This document shows, one piece after another, positions 1 through 10,400 of a stretch of 64,000 nt of DNA (position 1 is the first letter of the stretch; each line of letters begins with the position of its first letter). Source of the stretch: Bacteroides propionicigenes (GTDB lineage Bacteria > Bacteroidota > Bacteroidia > Bacteroidales > Bacteroidaceae); contig NZ_JAHBBW010000017.1 in assembly GCF_018390535.1 (NCBI RefSeq), positions 19,235 through 83,234 on the forward strand, written 5' to 3'. Position numbers and translations under genes: made by a program. The notes below the pieces were generated by a model. That model ran no database searches and was not told where the DNA came from. It saw only the letters and a list, made by a program, of their open reading frames with translations.

Positions 1-751
1 GCTTTAGATTATACAGTTCTATATCCGTATAGGAAAAGCAAATCCAAAGATAGTTGTCCCACCAGTAAAGTTTAGAAATCTCTTGCCTTCCTCCGTTTTT
101 AAGGTACTCGGCCTTTGCACTGCTGATATCGAAAGCCACTACCTTTGTACGATTCACACAAGCAAAGATGACCCCCTCTTCCGTAGAGGTCAATTGAGAA
201 ACCGCTCCTTTTACAGATTGTTCCTCAGACAAAGAGATAATAACCGAATCACCATTTTCATCCGGTCTCATTGTTCCCGAATATAGTCCGGTAGTAGTAC
301 CCAAATAGAACTGCCCCCGGCTGACCGGACAGAAAGAAAGAAGTTCAAAATCATGCGATATTCCGTTAAAAGAAACCGGCAGAAACTTCTCTTTGACAGA
401 ATCGAAACAAACCATTCCCCCTTCCAAAAGCCGAAGATAAAACAGGCCGTCCGTTCCTTCCATAATTTCACATACGGCACGGGATACGGGAGTAAAGGCA
501 TCCCCGCCCTTAGAAGACATTAACGGGAAATTACGTATCCTGAACCCGTCATAACGGCTGATGCCCATGTCTGTAGCAAACCACACAAAGCCATCGGCAG
601 AATAATGAATATCATAAACTGTATTATTGTTCAATCCATCTTTCATGGATACAGGTACCGAATATCCGGTAGCGGAATAAGTTTTGACTGAATACGAGGC
701 TCCGAACAAGCAAAGTATCAACAGTATTTTTTTTATCAAGCCTCTCTTCAT
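1..751 (-). CDS. Two-component sensor with propeller domain, N-terminal part (truncated by window edge)
   Basis: The reading frame is open from an ATG at 751 to the left edge of the window, giving the first 250 residues. It begins with a basic, hydrophobic signal-type N-terminus (MKRGLIKKILLILCLFG). A two-component regulator propeller repeat follows, with a GLNNNTVYDIHYSADGFVWF-like segment and then ATDMGISRYDGF. This is the typical start of the periplasmic sensor half of Bacteroides hybrid two-component systems, or of simpler Reg_prop regulators. The kinase, receiver and DNA-binding parts would lie outside the window, so the class is inferred from the propeller start only. The ligand cannot be told. 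Confidence 0.8.
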   Translation of the reverse strand, partial: MKRGLIKKILLILCLFGASYSVKTYSATGYSVPVSMKDGLNNNTVYDIHYSADGFVWFATDMGISRYDGFRIRNFPLMSSKGGDAFTPVSRAVCEIMEGTDGLFYLRLLEGGMVCFDSVKEKFLPVSFNGISHDFELLSFCPVSRGQFYLGTTTGLYSGTMRPDENGDSVIISLSEEQSVKGAVSQLTSTEEGVIFACVNRTKVVAFDISSAKAEYLKNGGRQEISKLYWWDNYLWICFSYTDIELYNLK

Positions 752-793
752 ATAGTAGGTATTAGAACGCAATAGCCATATGGTTATCTGTAA

Positions 794-801
794 CAAAGAT
801 A
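794..801 (-). promoter_or_regulatory. Candidate -7 box for the propeller sensor gene
   Basis: Read on the minus strand this is TATCTTTG, an exact match to the Bacteroides -7 consensus TAnnTTTG. It lies about 43 bases upstream of the sensor start codon. No TTTG is present at the expected -33 position; the flank is AT-rich. Confidence 0.5.
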
Positions 802-886
802 TAAAACTTTATTAATAATAATACAATTTTTATTAATAAATAAACAATTATATCCTAAAAAAACAGTGCCAAGATTTAAAGATAAC

Positions 887-923
887 AAAAAAAGAGCCGG
901 GAAGCATTTGCCAGTCCCGACTC
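887..923 (-). terminator. Rho-independent terminator downstream of the lipoprotein gene
   Basis: On the minus strand GAGTCGGGA pairs with TCCCGGCTC (one G-U pair) and is followed by a run of seven T. It stands about 58 bases after the stop codon of the lipoprotein gene at 981-1610. Confidence 0.75.
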
Positions 924-980
924 GCGTTTGTCTGTTTTTGTTGCATTCCTCATCTTTATACAGCCGAATATAATGCTGTA

Positions 981-1610
981 TTATCTACTATATTTTAACA
1001 ACTTGAAATAATATTGCCCTTGCTCTGTCCGAAAATTATAACTTCCCCTGAAGACAACCGGCACTCTTACAATAGTATCAGCCTCATCGCTCACCTTGAA
1101 ATAAAGGAAAGTTTCCGACTCAAATTCATAAGTATAGCCATCAGCATCCTTTTGGGGAGAAAGAGACAAACCTTGTGCCGACCAGTCGAACAAACCGGAA
1201 GAATAAGAGTAATCCGTACCCCAGTAATATACCTGCCCTTTTTCAATACTGAACTTTAACGCCACACTCAATGCAAAATCCTCGTTGCCCGAAGAGCGGG
1301 TAACGGCTTGGTAAGTTCCGTTCATTATAACTTTCTCATAAGAATTGTCCGAAGTGCGGATGCAGTTCTGCTGCGTATTGCTATTCAGCCGCAGAGTCTC
1401 AAGCACGGCACACATATCTTCGGCAAGTATGGAAGGGATATTGTTTTTATCGGAGATATTATCCGAAGCATATTCTACTCCGTAAATATCCATTGCAGAC
1501 CGGAATACAGAAGTTGTATCCGTTAGGTCTTCATCATTTTGGCTTGCAGTGCATGATGCCAATCCCGACATCATGACCATTGACAATATTAAAGAATAAA
1601 TCTTCTTCAT
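981..1610 (-). CDS. Predicted lipoprotein of unknown function
   Basis: This 209-residue protein opens with a lipoprotein signal peptide ending in GLASC, so Cys20 is the likely lipidated residue. The mature part is acidic at first and then rich in short beta-strand-like stretches with many Tyr and Phe (for example EKGQVYYWGTDYSY). I see no catalytic motif and do not recognise the family with confidence. The gene is monocistronic: it has its own promoter at 1710-1740 and a terminator at 887-923, and it diverges from the fimbrial locus. A structural or binding role in the envelope is possible, but that is only inference from the lipobox. Confidence 0.75.
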   Translation of the reverse strand: MKKIYSLILSMVMMSGLASCTASQNDEDLTDTTSVFRSAMDIYGVEYASDNISDKNNIPSILAEDMCAVLETLRLNSNTQQNCIRTSDNSYEKVIMNGTYQAVTRSSGNEDFALSVALKFSIEKGQVYYWGTDYSYSSGLFDWSAQGLSLSPQKDADGYTYEFESETFLYFKVSDEADTIVRVPVVFRGSYNFRTEQGQYYFKLLKYSR

Positions 1611-1709
1611 AAAGGGTCCTCCTAAAATGTTTGTTAGTTTGTTTAATCTAAAACCTGAAAATCGTTTTGTTTGTATTCCTCAGGGGACCGCTATTCATTA
1701 TATATGCCG

Positions 1710-1740
1710 CAAACATAGGTATATTATTCAGATAATCAAA
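1710..1740 (-). promoter_or_regulatory. Promoter of the lipoprotein gene (TTTG-N19-TATGTTTG)
   Basis: On the minus strand TTTG (1737-1740) is followed after exactly 19 bases by TATGTTTG (1710-1717). This is a perfect Bacteroides sigma-ABfr type promoter. Transcription would begin near 1703, leaving a leader of about 90 bases. The rest of the 1611-2057 gap (1741-2057) shows no gene or clear plus-strand promoter that I can support. Confidence 0.75.
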
Positions 1741-2057
1741 CTTTTCCCAATGAATTTTGAACAAATCACCACTCTTTTTTGAATGAAACACGCACTATAC
1801 AAGCGTTTATCACAAAATATACAACTTATCCAAATACCACCGCCCGTATTTCATTCACCCATAAGGTGTAAATCCACCGCCGCCCCAGCCGGAATGATTT
1901 ACCCTCTTTAAAAGAAAGAAACACCCACCATGCAAAATTCACCTATGTCATGAAATTACAATTGCAAGAATCACCAACGAATAAAGATGAATACGCCAAC
2001 GAGCGGTTTCGGCTAATCAGACTACCTTTAGGCTAAACAAAACAAAACCTCCTCGAT

Positions 2058-2627
2058 ATGGAAAATAGAAGAAAACTGTTAGTATCCGTTTGCTTGTTTG
2101 CCTCCACCTTATTATATGGGCAAGTGGTGGGAATAAAAACGAATGTTTTGATGGACATCACCAAAACCATCAATTTAGGAGCTGAGATAGGTTTAAGCAA
2201 GAAAACGACTCTGGATTTGTACCTCAACTACAATCCTTGGGAAAAGAACAATTACAAGATGTTCAAGATGTTTGCATTCCAACCCGAGTACAGGTATTGG
2301 TTTTGCGACCGCTTCAACGGGCATTTCGTGGGTATCCATGCCCATGGCGGCATTTATCAGGCGGCGGGCATCAAGATGCCTTTCGGACTCTGGAAAGAAC
2401 TGGAAGACCACCGCTTCAAAGGGCACTTCTACGGCGCCGGCATTTCCTACGGCTATCAATGGATTCTGGGAAAACACTGGAACGTGGAACTGAATATCGG
2501 TGTGGGCTACGTCCGGGCCAAATACGAAAAATATCCCTGCGTGGATTGCGGAGACAAAATAGACGAGGGACATAAGAACTATTTAGGTCCCACCAAGGCA
2601 GCCGCCAGTCTCATCTATTTATTCTGA
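2058..2627 (+). CDS. DUF3575 outer-membrane-type protein of the fimbrial locus
   Basis: The protein has 189 residues with a signal peptide (LLVSVCLFASTLLYG, cut near residue 23) and the features of DUF3575: an early KTNVLMDITKTINLGAEIG segment, then amphipathic strands ending in LGPTKAAASLIYLF, a C-terminal aromatic residue typical of outer-membrane barrels. DUF3575 proteins usually stand beside DUF3868/OmpA-like proteins and fimbrial subunits in Bacteroides, as here. The next gene starts 22 bases later, so the two are probably co-transcribed. The molecular role is not established; a part in anchoring or assembling fimbriae in the outer membrane is inferred from context. Confidence 0.85.
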   Translation: MENRRKLLVSVCLFASTLLYGQVVGIKTNVLMDITKTINLGAEIGLSKKTTLDLYLNYNPWEKNNYKMFKMFAFQPEYRYWFCDRFNGHFVGIHAHGGIYQAAGIKMPFGLWKELEDHRFKGHFYGAGISYGYQWILGKHWNVELNIGVGYVRAKYEKYPCVDCGDKIDEGHKNYLGPTKAAASLIYLF

Positions 2628-2649
2628 ATAAACAAACTCTACAGACAAT

Positions 2650-4095
2650 ATGAAAAAAGTAATCTACCTTATATTATTAGCGACATTGCCGGGATTTAAA
2701 TCCCAGGCGCAGTCCACCGTTGTATACAAAGACCAAGTACGCATCGAGAAAGAGTCCGTGACTCGTGGCAACGACAACCGTCTTACCATATCCATGGACA
2801 TCATTATGCAGGAAAACATGAAGATTTCCTCCAACCGTGCCGCCACGCTCACCCCGATACTGGAACACGACGGACAGAGTAAACTACTTCCTCCGGTGGT
2901 GGTTTACGGACGGCGACGCGCGCTGGTGCAGGAACGCAATAACACAGTACCCCAAAACGCCTATGCCCTTATCCGCCGGAAACGCCACACCGAGCAACGG
3001 GTCAACTATTTGGTACAGATACCCTACGAGCGTTGGATGAAAAACGCCAATCTTGTAATGGATGCCGACCTTTGCGGTTGCCGGGACTTGGTGGAAGCCG
3101 AAAGTCTGGATCCCATCACCACGCTGAACCTCACCCCCGCCAAAGTACAACCCGCCATTGCTTACATCACCCCAAAAGCGGAACCCGTGAAACGTCGTGC
3201 ACTGGAAGGACGTGCCTTCCTGGACTACCCTGTGAACCAAACCATCATCTATCCCACCTACCGTAACAACAAAGTGGAATTGGAAAAAATACGCAGTACC
3301 ATCGACACGGTCCGCTCCGACCGCAACATCGTCGTTACCGGCATCCGTATCGACGGATATGCTTCGCCCGAAGGCAGTTATGCCAACAATACCCGGCTGG
3401 CCCGAGGACGTACCCAAACTTTGCTGAACCATGTGCGGAGACACTACGACTTCCCCGACAAACAATTGTCCATGACTTCCACCCCCGAGGACTGGGCGGG
3501 CTTCCGCAAGTTCATTGAGAAGTCTTCCTTAGCGCAGAAGGATGAAATTCTGCAAATCATCGACCTCAAAGAAGACGACATGGATGCCAAAGAGCAACGT
3601 ATCGCCCGCTTCGTAGGCGGCGAAAACTATCGTTTCCTATTAAGAGAATGTTATCCCGCCTTGCGTCATTCCGACTATATCATCTCCTATGAAGTACGCG
3701 GATTCGACGTGGACGAAACGCGTGAGATTATCAAAACCCGTCCGCAACAGCTGAGCCTGCAAGAGCTCTATAACTTGGCGCAGACCTGCGAACCGGGCAG
3801 TGAAGAATTCAACCATACTTTCCGGGTGGCAGTACTCATGTTCCCGGATGACGCTACCGCCAATCTCAATGCCGCAGCTATGGAACTGCAACGTGGCGGT
3901 GACCTTACGGCAGCCAAAAAGTATCTGGCTAAAGCCAATCCGAATCTGGCTGAAACAATCAACAATTTAGGGGTGGTGGCCATGCTGGAAGGCGATCCGG
4001 ATACCGCCAAGCAATACTTCGACAAAGCCAAAGAAGCCGGACTGGCCGAAAAAGCCGACATTAATCTGGCAGAACTGGCAAAACTCAACTACTGA
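2650..4095 (+). CDS. DUF3868 / OmpA-like domain protein with C-terminal TPR
   Basis: The protein has 481 residues. A signal peptide (LILLATLPGFKSQAQS) is followed by a DUF3868-like N-terminal region of about 150 residues. Residues 200-290 hold an OmpA-like peptidoglycan-binding motif (VTGIRIDGYASPEGSYANN, then LARGRTQTLLNHV). The C-terminal 120 residues look like TPR helices (DATANLNAAAMELQ, INNLGVVAMLEGDPDTAKQY). The DUF3575-DUF3868 pair recurs in Bacteroidales fimbrial operons. A plausible role is to tie the fimbrial assembly site to the cell wall, but this is inference. The gene ends at a large inverted repeat. Confidence 0.85.
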   Translation: MKKVIYLILLATLPGFKSQAQSTVVYKDQVRIEKESVTRGNDNRLTISMDIIMQENMKISSNRAATLTPILEHDGQSKLLPPVVVYGRRRALVQERNNTVPQNAYALIRRKRHTEQRVNYLVQIPYERWMKNANLVMDADLCGCRDLVEAESLDPITTLNLTPAKVQPAIAYITPKAEPVKRRALEGRAFLDYPVNQTIIYPTYRNNKVELEKIRSTIDTVRSDRNIVVTGIRIDGYASPEGSYANNTRLARGRTQTLLNHVRRHYDFPDKQLSMTSTPEDWAGFRKFIEKSSLAQKDEILQIIDLKEDDMDAKEQRIARFVGGENYRFLLRECYPALRHSDYIISYEVRGFDVDETREIIKTRPQQLSLQELYNLAQTCEPGSEEFNHTFRVAVLMFPDDATANLNAAAMELQRGGDLTAAKKYLAKANPNLAETINNLGVVAMLEGDPDTAKQYFDKAKEAGLAEKADINLAELAKLNY

Positions 4096-4121
4096 TAGCA
4101 CCCCTTTAACTTGAGGTTGAG

Positions 4122-4255
4122 GTCAAAATGTAAAAGTCCTATCAGTCTGTCATTCAGAGGAGCTTGCGACGAAGAATCTCCTCTCTTATGTATGCAGAGA
4201 AGAGATTCTTCACTACGTTCAGAATGACAGACTGATAGGACTTTTACATTTTGAC
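4122..4255. repeat. Large inverted repeat with CATTCAGAG/GAAGAATCT elements
   Basis: Outer arms of 34 bases (4122-4155 and 4222-4255) are perfectly complementary, and imperfect pairing continues inward through GAAGAATCT/AGATTCTTC. It could form a long hairpin after the DUF3868 gene. Related copies lie at 19096-19181 and 63326-63362, so this is a dispersed intergenic element rather than a simple terminator. Confidence 0.85.
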
Positions 4256-4290
4256 ACAACCTCATTTTTTTATTCCTACTGAAACGGATA

Positions 4291-4378
4291 TGATATACAT
4301 CAAACCGGATTATGATGTACATCATACAAGATTCCGATGTGCATCCTATCAGAATCTAATGTACACCATATCCGGTTC
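4291..4378. repeat. Four direct 22-base repeats with GATGTACATC-type core
   Basis: Units begin at 4291, 4313, 4335 and 4357, each exactly 22 bases long. The cores are GATATACATC, GATGTACATC, GATGTGCATC and AATGTACACC, followed by an AC/AT-rich tail ending in GATTA/GATTC-like bases. The best core is a perfect palindrome. A 22-base period is about two helical turns, so the cores lie on one DNA face. The array sits upstream of the fimbrillin gene. Function is unknown. Confidence 0.75.
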
Positions 4379-4842
4379 TCATTTCTTTCTCACACCGGCA
4401 TTGAAAACACCACCCCCTGCAGCGGGCGAGCAATTGTGAATTATTCATCGTTGATTAAAATACCCACCCCGAAAAAACGGTTTTATTTTTTACAAAAACA
4501 CCCTCTTTATTTGACCAGAACGCCAACGGGCACCAAATGTATTTGCGGCTATATTTGTAATACCCCAAAAGGAAAAACAAAACAATTGAAATAATAGAGT
4601 ATATAACAAACAAAACCCGGACAATATCGAAAAAATAAAGAGACCACCACACGGAAGCCCTTGTTCTTATCAGATAAGACACTTCCATCCTACCACACCA
4701 ATCCGGCAGAGACCCGCTCTCCATGAATTGCTCCACATTATTATATATAAGTAATAATGTTCCCTCAGCAGAAGCCCGTAAATGCAAGGCTTCACAAGAT
4801 AAAGACAAAGCATATAATTATCCAACTAAAAACTTATAGATT
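4379..4842 (+). other. Long non-coding leader region before the major fimbrial subunit
   Basis: This AT-rich stretch of about 460 bases has no credible gene on either strand. An exact -7 match TATATTTG lies at 4550-4557, but there is no TTTG at the right distance, so it is only a candidate start for the fimbrillin transcript. A leader of nearly 290 bases would result. Confidence 0.4.
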
Positions 4843-6141
4843 ATGAAACTCAGAAGTTTATTTTTAGCGACACTGGCTGCAATGGCAATGATATCTTGCA
4901 GCAACGAGAACGACCCGATTGCAGACGGCGGCAACAATGCAGAAAAGAATGCGGTAATGCAATTCCGCTTTTCCTATCAGCCCTCCGGTGCAGCAACCAG
5001 AGCAACAGAAGCCGGGCTTGCCAAAGAGCAAACCTTCAGCCAGGCATTATTATTCGTGGCTTATACGAATGGCACAGACAAAGCCATAGCCAAAACGATA
5101 GCCAGAGATGAATTTGCTCCGGTATCATCAGAAGCAAACCCAAGCAGTGACGGTAAATACTACCAATCCACTCCGTTTGAAGTAGTTGCCGGCGAAGTCA
5201 AAGCATACGTCATCATGAATCCGGATGCAGCCGCATTAGCATTAATAGGCACTATCAATAATCAGGTTATGGCACCGGCAGCCGTAGAAGCAAAATTGAA
5301 GGAACTGACAAGCAGTGTTGTTCCTGACGCTGAGAACTCATTCATTATGTACGGTGAGACTCCGGCTGTAGCAAACTTAATAGAAAAGCAGACTACTACC
5401 GTAACCGTTACCGTAACCCGTATTGCCGCCAAACTGAAGGAAGAAACCGCTACCGCATCATGGGATGTTACCAAGCCTGCAACCAATGACAATGCCCTCG
5501 ATAAAACAGTAAAAGTAAACTTCAAGGGTTACGCATTCACCAACCTTACCAGTGCTTCCAACATTGTTGAGCAAAGCGATAAGAAAGTCACTGAATTTAT
5601 TGAAACATCTGTATTTACAGGTGAATTTAAAGCATTTGAATATCTCCCGATGAACGCTGTTGCAGACGACGCTCAAATCACTTACTGTTTTGAGAACTAC
5701 AATGCAGACGTAAATCCGGCTAACGGCACAGGCATTACCTCTATCCTTTACAAAGCCCAGATTGTTGCTGACGGCATCAACGACACCGAAGCTGTCAAGG
5801 ATGCCAATGTATATGTTTGGAACAATACCGTATATTCATTCGCAGGATTAAAAGAAGCTTTCGGCACAGGATTAAAATTAACCGATGATAGCAGCATTGC
5901 CGAGTTTGGCGGAATCAATATCTACAAATACGAAGGTGGTATGTGCTATTACAGACAGCCTATCTATACCGGAGCAGCAGGCAATAACGTTATCGTACGC
6001 AACAATGTTTATAAACTTGCGATTAACAGTGTAAGCAAGCTCGGTTTCCCCACTATTATTCCGGCGGCAGACAAGACCATGATGAAGTTGGATTTGATTA
6101 TTGAGGAATGGACAGTCAACGACAATTCATTTGACCTCTAA
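4843..6141 (+). CDS. Mfa1-family major fimbrial subunit (fimbrillin)
   Basis: The protein has 432 residues. A lipoprotein signal ends in MISC (Cys19), then a beta strand (AVMQFRFSYQPSG) precedes a candidate Arg-type processing site AATR-AT at residue 53. The C-terminal part matches the type IV fimbrillin C-terminal domain: GGMCYYRQPIY, then VRNNVYKLAINSVSKLGFPT, ending in EEWTVNDNSFDL. In this family the subunit is exported as a lipoprotein, cut after the Arg, and polymerised by strand exchange. It is the first gene of a set followed by an Mfa2-like anchor, and a hairpin at 6198-6236 may favour its higher expression. Confidence 0.85.
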   Translation: MKLRSLFLATLAAMAMISCSNENDPIADGGNNAEKNAVMQFRFSYQPSGAATRATEAGLAKEQTFSQALLFVAYTNGTDKAIAKTIARDEFAPVSSEANPSSDGKYYQSTPFEVVAGEVKAYVIMNPDAAALALIGTINNQVMAPAAVEAKLKELTSSVVPDAENSFIMYGETPAVANLIEKQTTTVTVTVTRIAAKLKEETATASWDVTKPATNDNALDKTVKVNFKGYAFTNLTSASNIVEQSDKKVTEFIETSVFTGEFKAFEYLPMNAVADDAQITYCFENYNADVNPANGTGITSILYKAQIVADGINDTEAVKDANVYVWNNTVYSFAGLKEAFGTGLKLTDDSSIAEFGGINIYKYEGGMCYYRQPIYTGAAGNNVIVRNNVYKLAINSVSKLGFPTIIPAADKTMMKLDLIIEEWTVNDNSFDL

Positions 6142-6197
6142 TTAAAGGAACTCTCTCTTATAATATATTCATAACCTTAATCCTTAAGAAACCGGTA

Positions 6198-6236
6198 GAA
6201 AGAAAGGGGTGGAATCCCCGCCCCTCTCTTTCTTTC
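6198..6236 (+). terminator. Hairpin between major subunit and anchor genes, possible partial terminator
   Basis: GAAAGAAAGGGG (6198-6209) pairs with CCCCTCTCTTTCTTTC (6221-6236) around an 11-base loop, with a small bulge. It falls in the 152-base gap after the major subunit. Such hairpins often stabilise or partly end a message so the main pilin is made in excess; that role is inferred. Confidence 0.55.
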
Positions 6237-6293
6237 CTCTGAAGATTGATACCAAACAAAACATTCTCTATCAAAGCCTTAAAAACAGAAAGC

Positions 6294-7394
6294 ATGAAAC
6301 GATTATTCACTACCATACAGAAATCAGCAAGAAGCATACTGCAACTTACAGTATTGGCTGGTGCAATGGCATCCTGCGACTCAATCCTGGATTACGACAA
6401 AGGCGATTGCAGCATCGAATACCAAGTAAAGTTCAAGTATGACTACAACATGAAGAAGGTGGACGCCTTCTCCAAAGAAGTGAAGACCGTGACGCTCTAT
6501 GCTTTCAATGAAGACGGAACACTCGCTTACCAGAAAACGGAAGAAGGCGAGCGTCTCGCCTCCGGGGAGTATGCCATGACAGTAGACATGGAACCCGGCA
6601 ATTACGACCTCATCACCTGGGCGGGACTGGACGACCAATCGTTCGCCGTACCCCTGCTCACCCCCGGCGTCTCCACCCGTGAAGACCTCACCGTACTGAC
6701 ACGCCGCAACATAGACAACACCCGCGCCGAAGGCGAAGAAGGCGAATACATCGTGAAACGTGCACTGCCGTCTTTGTTCCACGACCGGATAGCCAACGTT
6801 ACTTTCCCCGAACAAATAACCGCCACCACCCGCGCACGCCGGCAAGTGGTAACCACCATGGATCTCGTAAAGAATACCAATACCATACGCATCGTCATAG
6901 CCCAAGTGAACAGCACCGACAAGCCCGTGACCCGCGCCATCAACAAGAGCCGCTTCAACTATGCCATCTACGATGACAACGGCCACATGAACTATGACAA
7001 CTCCCTGCTGAATGACAACCTGCTGACCTACGAACCGTACGTCACCGAAGACTCCAGCATCAAAACCCGAGCCCTCAGTACCGACGGCTCCACCGAAACC
7101 GAATATCCCGCCGCCGTTGCCGAGATAAGCGTCGCCCGCCTGCTCACCACCCAGAATCCCCGACTCAAGATTGTGGACACCGAGACCGGCGAAGAACTGC
7201 TTCCAAGCAACAAGCTCATCGGCTACTTAGCCCTTCTGAAAGAGCAAGGCTTCATAGATATGCCCCTTTCCGAATACTTGGACCGCGAAGACAGTTTCGG
7301 GATGATATTTTTTGTAGACGGAAACCTGAGAATGATTAAGACCGTTATCCAAATTAACGACTGGATAGTACAGATTAACAACTTTGACCTCTAA
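6294..7394 (+). CDS. Mfa2/FimB-type fimbrial anchor lipoprotein
   Basis: I place the start at the ATG at 6294, because it gives a proper lipoprotein signal ending in MASC (Cys28); an in-frame ATG 48 bases upstream would add an unlikely N-terminus. The mature part begins with a Cys-containing CSIEYQVKFKYDYNMKKVDAF and KTVTLYAFNEDG, the hallmark of the FimB/Mfa2 family (about 366 residues). Members stay bound to the outer membrane and anchor and limit the length of the fimbria. In keeping with an anchor, it lacks the TR processing site seen near residue 50 in its three neighbours. It ends 12 bases before the next gene. Confidence 0.85.
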   Translation: MKRLFTTIQKSARSILQLTVLAGAMASCDSILDYDKGDCSIEYQVKFKYDYNMKKVDAFSKEVKTVTLYAFNEDGTLAYQKTEEGERLASGEYAMTVDMEPGNYDLITWAGLDDQSFAVPLLTPGVSTREDLTVLTRRNIDNTRAEGEEGEYIVKRALPSLFHDRIANVTFPEQITATTRARRQVVTTMDLVKNTNTIRIVIAQVNSTDKPVTRAINKSRFNYAIYDDNGHMNYDNSLLNDNLLTYEPYVTEDSSIKTRALSTDGSTETEYPAAVAEISVARLLTTQNPRLKIVDTETGEELLPSNKLIGYLALLKEQGFIDMPLSEYLDREDSFGMIFFVDGNLRMIKTVIQINDWIVQINNFDL

Positions 7395-7406
7395 AACAAA
7401 CAGACA

Positions 7407-10400
7407 ATGAAAACCTGGTTATACTACATAGCAGCACTCTTCCTGCTCCAGATGCAGCTTGCGTCTTGTGCAGACGACCAACTGGTGGACAATCCTGCCA
7501 ACGGGCAGACCGGTCTTAGTTTAGTACTCAGCATCCCTACGGACAACGGTACAACCCGCGGGCTTATCTACGGTCCCGACGAAGCGGCGCACTCCGAATA
7601 TGAGACTGCCATCAAAGACATATACGCACTGGCTTTCAGTGCAAACGGAACCTGTATCGAGAAGTTCGACAATTCACTGAGCAATGCCGGCACATTCATC
7701 GCCACCATCAACAAAACAGAGGCCGTAAACACGGAAATCACCGTATTGATACTGGCCAACCTGCAAGAACAGGAGAACGGTTCCGACCTCATAAGCATCG
7801 TGAACTCCGCAGAAGGCAGAGACAAGAGCAACATCCTTCAAGACTTGGAATACGGATTCTCTTCTGCTTGGGACGTCAGCCGGCGTTCCATCCCCATGTG
7901 GGGTGAAATCACCATCGCCACCCAAGAGGGTAAGATTGTGAGCGGTGATGTAAGATTGTACAGAGCCGTATCCAAAATCAACGTAACGGTGAACAAAGGA
8001 CAAGGCGTAAAAGCCGAAGACCAAACAGACATCTTCAAGTTGAAGAGCGTACGCGTGTACTACGCACGCACCGGCGGACTGGCAGGCTCATTACACGCAC
8101 CGCAACCCAACAGCGAAGGTTCGCCCACCATCATTGCGCCTTCCATACCGACAAACGTATCTTATATGCCGCGATACAAAGACGGCCGGCCCAACGGAAT
8201 AGTATTCAACGCCGATGCCGATTACAGCATTGAAAACAAGATATACGTACCCGAATCGGACAACACCGGCGAAGAACCGATGTGCCTCGTAGTAGGCGGT
8301 TACTATAAGGGCAGCGCTGCGGAGACTTACTACCGTGTGGATTTCAAAGAGAAGAACACAGGCAGCACCTACTACAACGCTATCCGCAACCACATCTACA
8401 ACTTCGACATCACAGGCGTGACACGTCCCGGCACGGACGAACCGGACGAAGCGCTGGACCATGTAGTGGTAGGCATGGAAGTGACAATCACCGCATGGAC
8501 TACCGAATTTATGCGTGGCATAGGCGGGCAGTACACACTGAAAGTAGATGCGGGCGGCGTGCTTATGGCAGCCAACAACCAAAGCGGAAACAGAATAAAC
8601 GTAACCACCACCCATAACAACGGTTGGGATATAGAAACCGGCTCGCAAGCAGGCAGCTGGTACACCGTAGCCAAGACGGCAGACGGCAACGGAGTGCTCA
8701 TTACTCCTCATGAGAACAAAGGCGGGCAACGCCGCGGCAGTTTCGTCATCACCTCCGGAAACCTGCGCAAAGTAATCATGGTACGCCAAAAAGGTAAAGG
8801 AACAGCCAATTGCTACGTCGTATCGGACGACGGCACACACATCTGGCAAGACCTGCCCGTAACCGTAAAAGGAAATGGCGAGGACGGCATGATATCCGAT
8901 GGCAAACCCTTGGCTGACCAAGAGCCCAACATAGCCCCTGCCGATGTGAAGATTATATGGGAAACCGCTACCGGACTGGTGAAACTGGAAACGAAAAACG
9001 GAAAAACCAAGATTAGCGAAGATGGCATCGTAAGATACCAAATAGACCTCAGCAAGCGGAACAGCAACATAGCCGGCAGCAACCAACCCAATCTGAAAGG
9101 CGGAAACGCCCTGATAGGTGCATTCGACGCAAATGGCGTATTGCTATGGTCATGGCATCTGTGGATATGTCCGGATATGGATAATAACGGAAACGGTATC
9201 GTTGATGCCGGAGAAATAGCTTCCCATCTTGAATTATGGAGTACCGGCTACACCTTTATGGATCGTAACTTGGGAGCACTCAGCCCCAAACCGGGACTTG
9301 CCTCTTTGGGATTGCTCTATCAATGGGGGCGCAAAGACCCGTTCATCGGAGCAGGTGCGATAGCTGAGAATGCAAGCAGAATGACGACTTCCAATCTTAA
9401 CGGATTCCCATGGGGGAGTAGAACCTCCATGTCCGTAGAAGATGCCCAAAAAGCACCTACCACATTAAGCGGAAGCGCACTCACCGGTACAGATTATGCC
9501 CTCTTGTGGGGAACGGATAAAGGCTTTGATTCAAATGGTGAAAGAGATGCGGGAAACAAGACTATCTATGACCCGTGCCCGGTAGGATACAGAGTGCCGC
9601 CGGTAGGTTCAGTGGTGTTTAAATCCGGAAGGTCCAGTAGCGAAAATACAAACTGGGATAAAAATAATGTATATTGGCCGAACAATGTCAACAACAAAAG
9701 CCCCAATTACATAAATCCATCTAATACAGACTCGTACGGTTTTTGGGTCAGCTTAGGCACTGGTAATGGAGGTGCTAAACCAACAGGAGTGCCAACTTAC
9801 TATTATAGGTATTGGGGGGAATATTATGGTCAAAAGAATAATGCGGAATCAATATCCGGAGCCACTTGGCTGCCAATATCCGGTGTATACGACGGCAACA
9901 TGAATAAATTTGCACACATTGACAATCAATATAGTATAACAGTCAACAGTATTGTATGGACCAATTCTTCCATCAATGCGAATGGTACCACCCGCCCGGG
10001 AGCCTTATTCTTGCATGGAGCGGAAGATACAAGTAAACCGAACAGCAGCAGTGGCAATGGACGCCATATACACAGATTGATAGAAAGCAGTAACAATTTG
10101 TACGCCAAGCCAAGCTACGCAGGCTCTGTACGCTGCATAAAGGATGAGAAATCGAGCATACAGAACGCCATCAAGGTTCCCGAATCCATCACCTTAGGAA
10201 ATTATGCAGGAGCAACAATAACTGCAACCTTGGTATCTATCACAGAAACATGGGAAGTCATAGACCCGGGAGCATCTTGGTTCACCATGACACCGGACGA
10301 AGGCGGAACAGGAAGTGCGCAGACCATTACTTTCACCGCAGCCGAAAGAAATACAGGCGGAGCGCGCTCGGCAGTCTTGGTTATCAGATTCAGTGACGGA

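Noticed and set aside
4089..4325. Short open frame with CHSERSEESLL-type product
   Set aside because: This is the translation of the dispersed inverted repeat; the same kind of peptide arises wherever the element occurs.
4550..4557. TATATTTG as the main promoter of the fimbrillin gene
   Set aside because: The -7 match is exact but no -33 box exists at 19-21 bases, so I keep it only as a candidate inside the leader entry.
8091..9086. 331-codon open frame opposite the tip-like gene
   Set aside because: It is antisense to a gene with clear domain matches and shows no signal peptide or family motif of its own.
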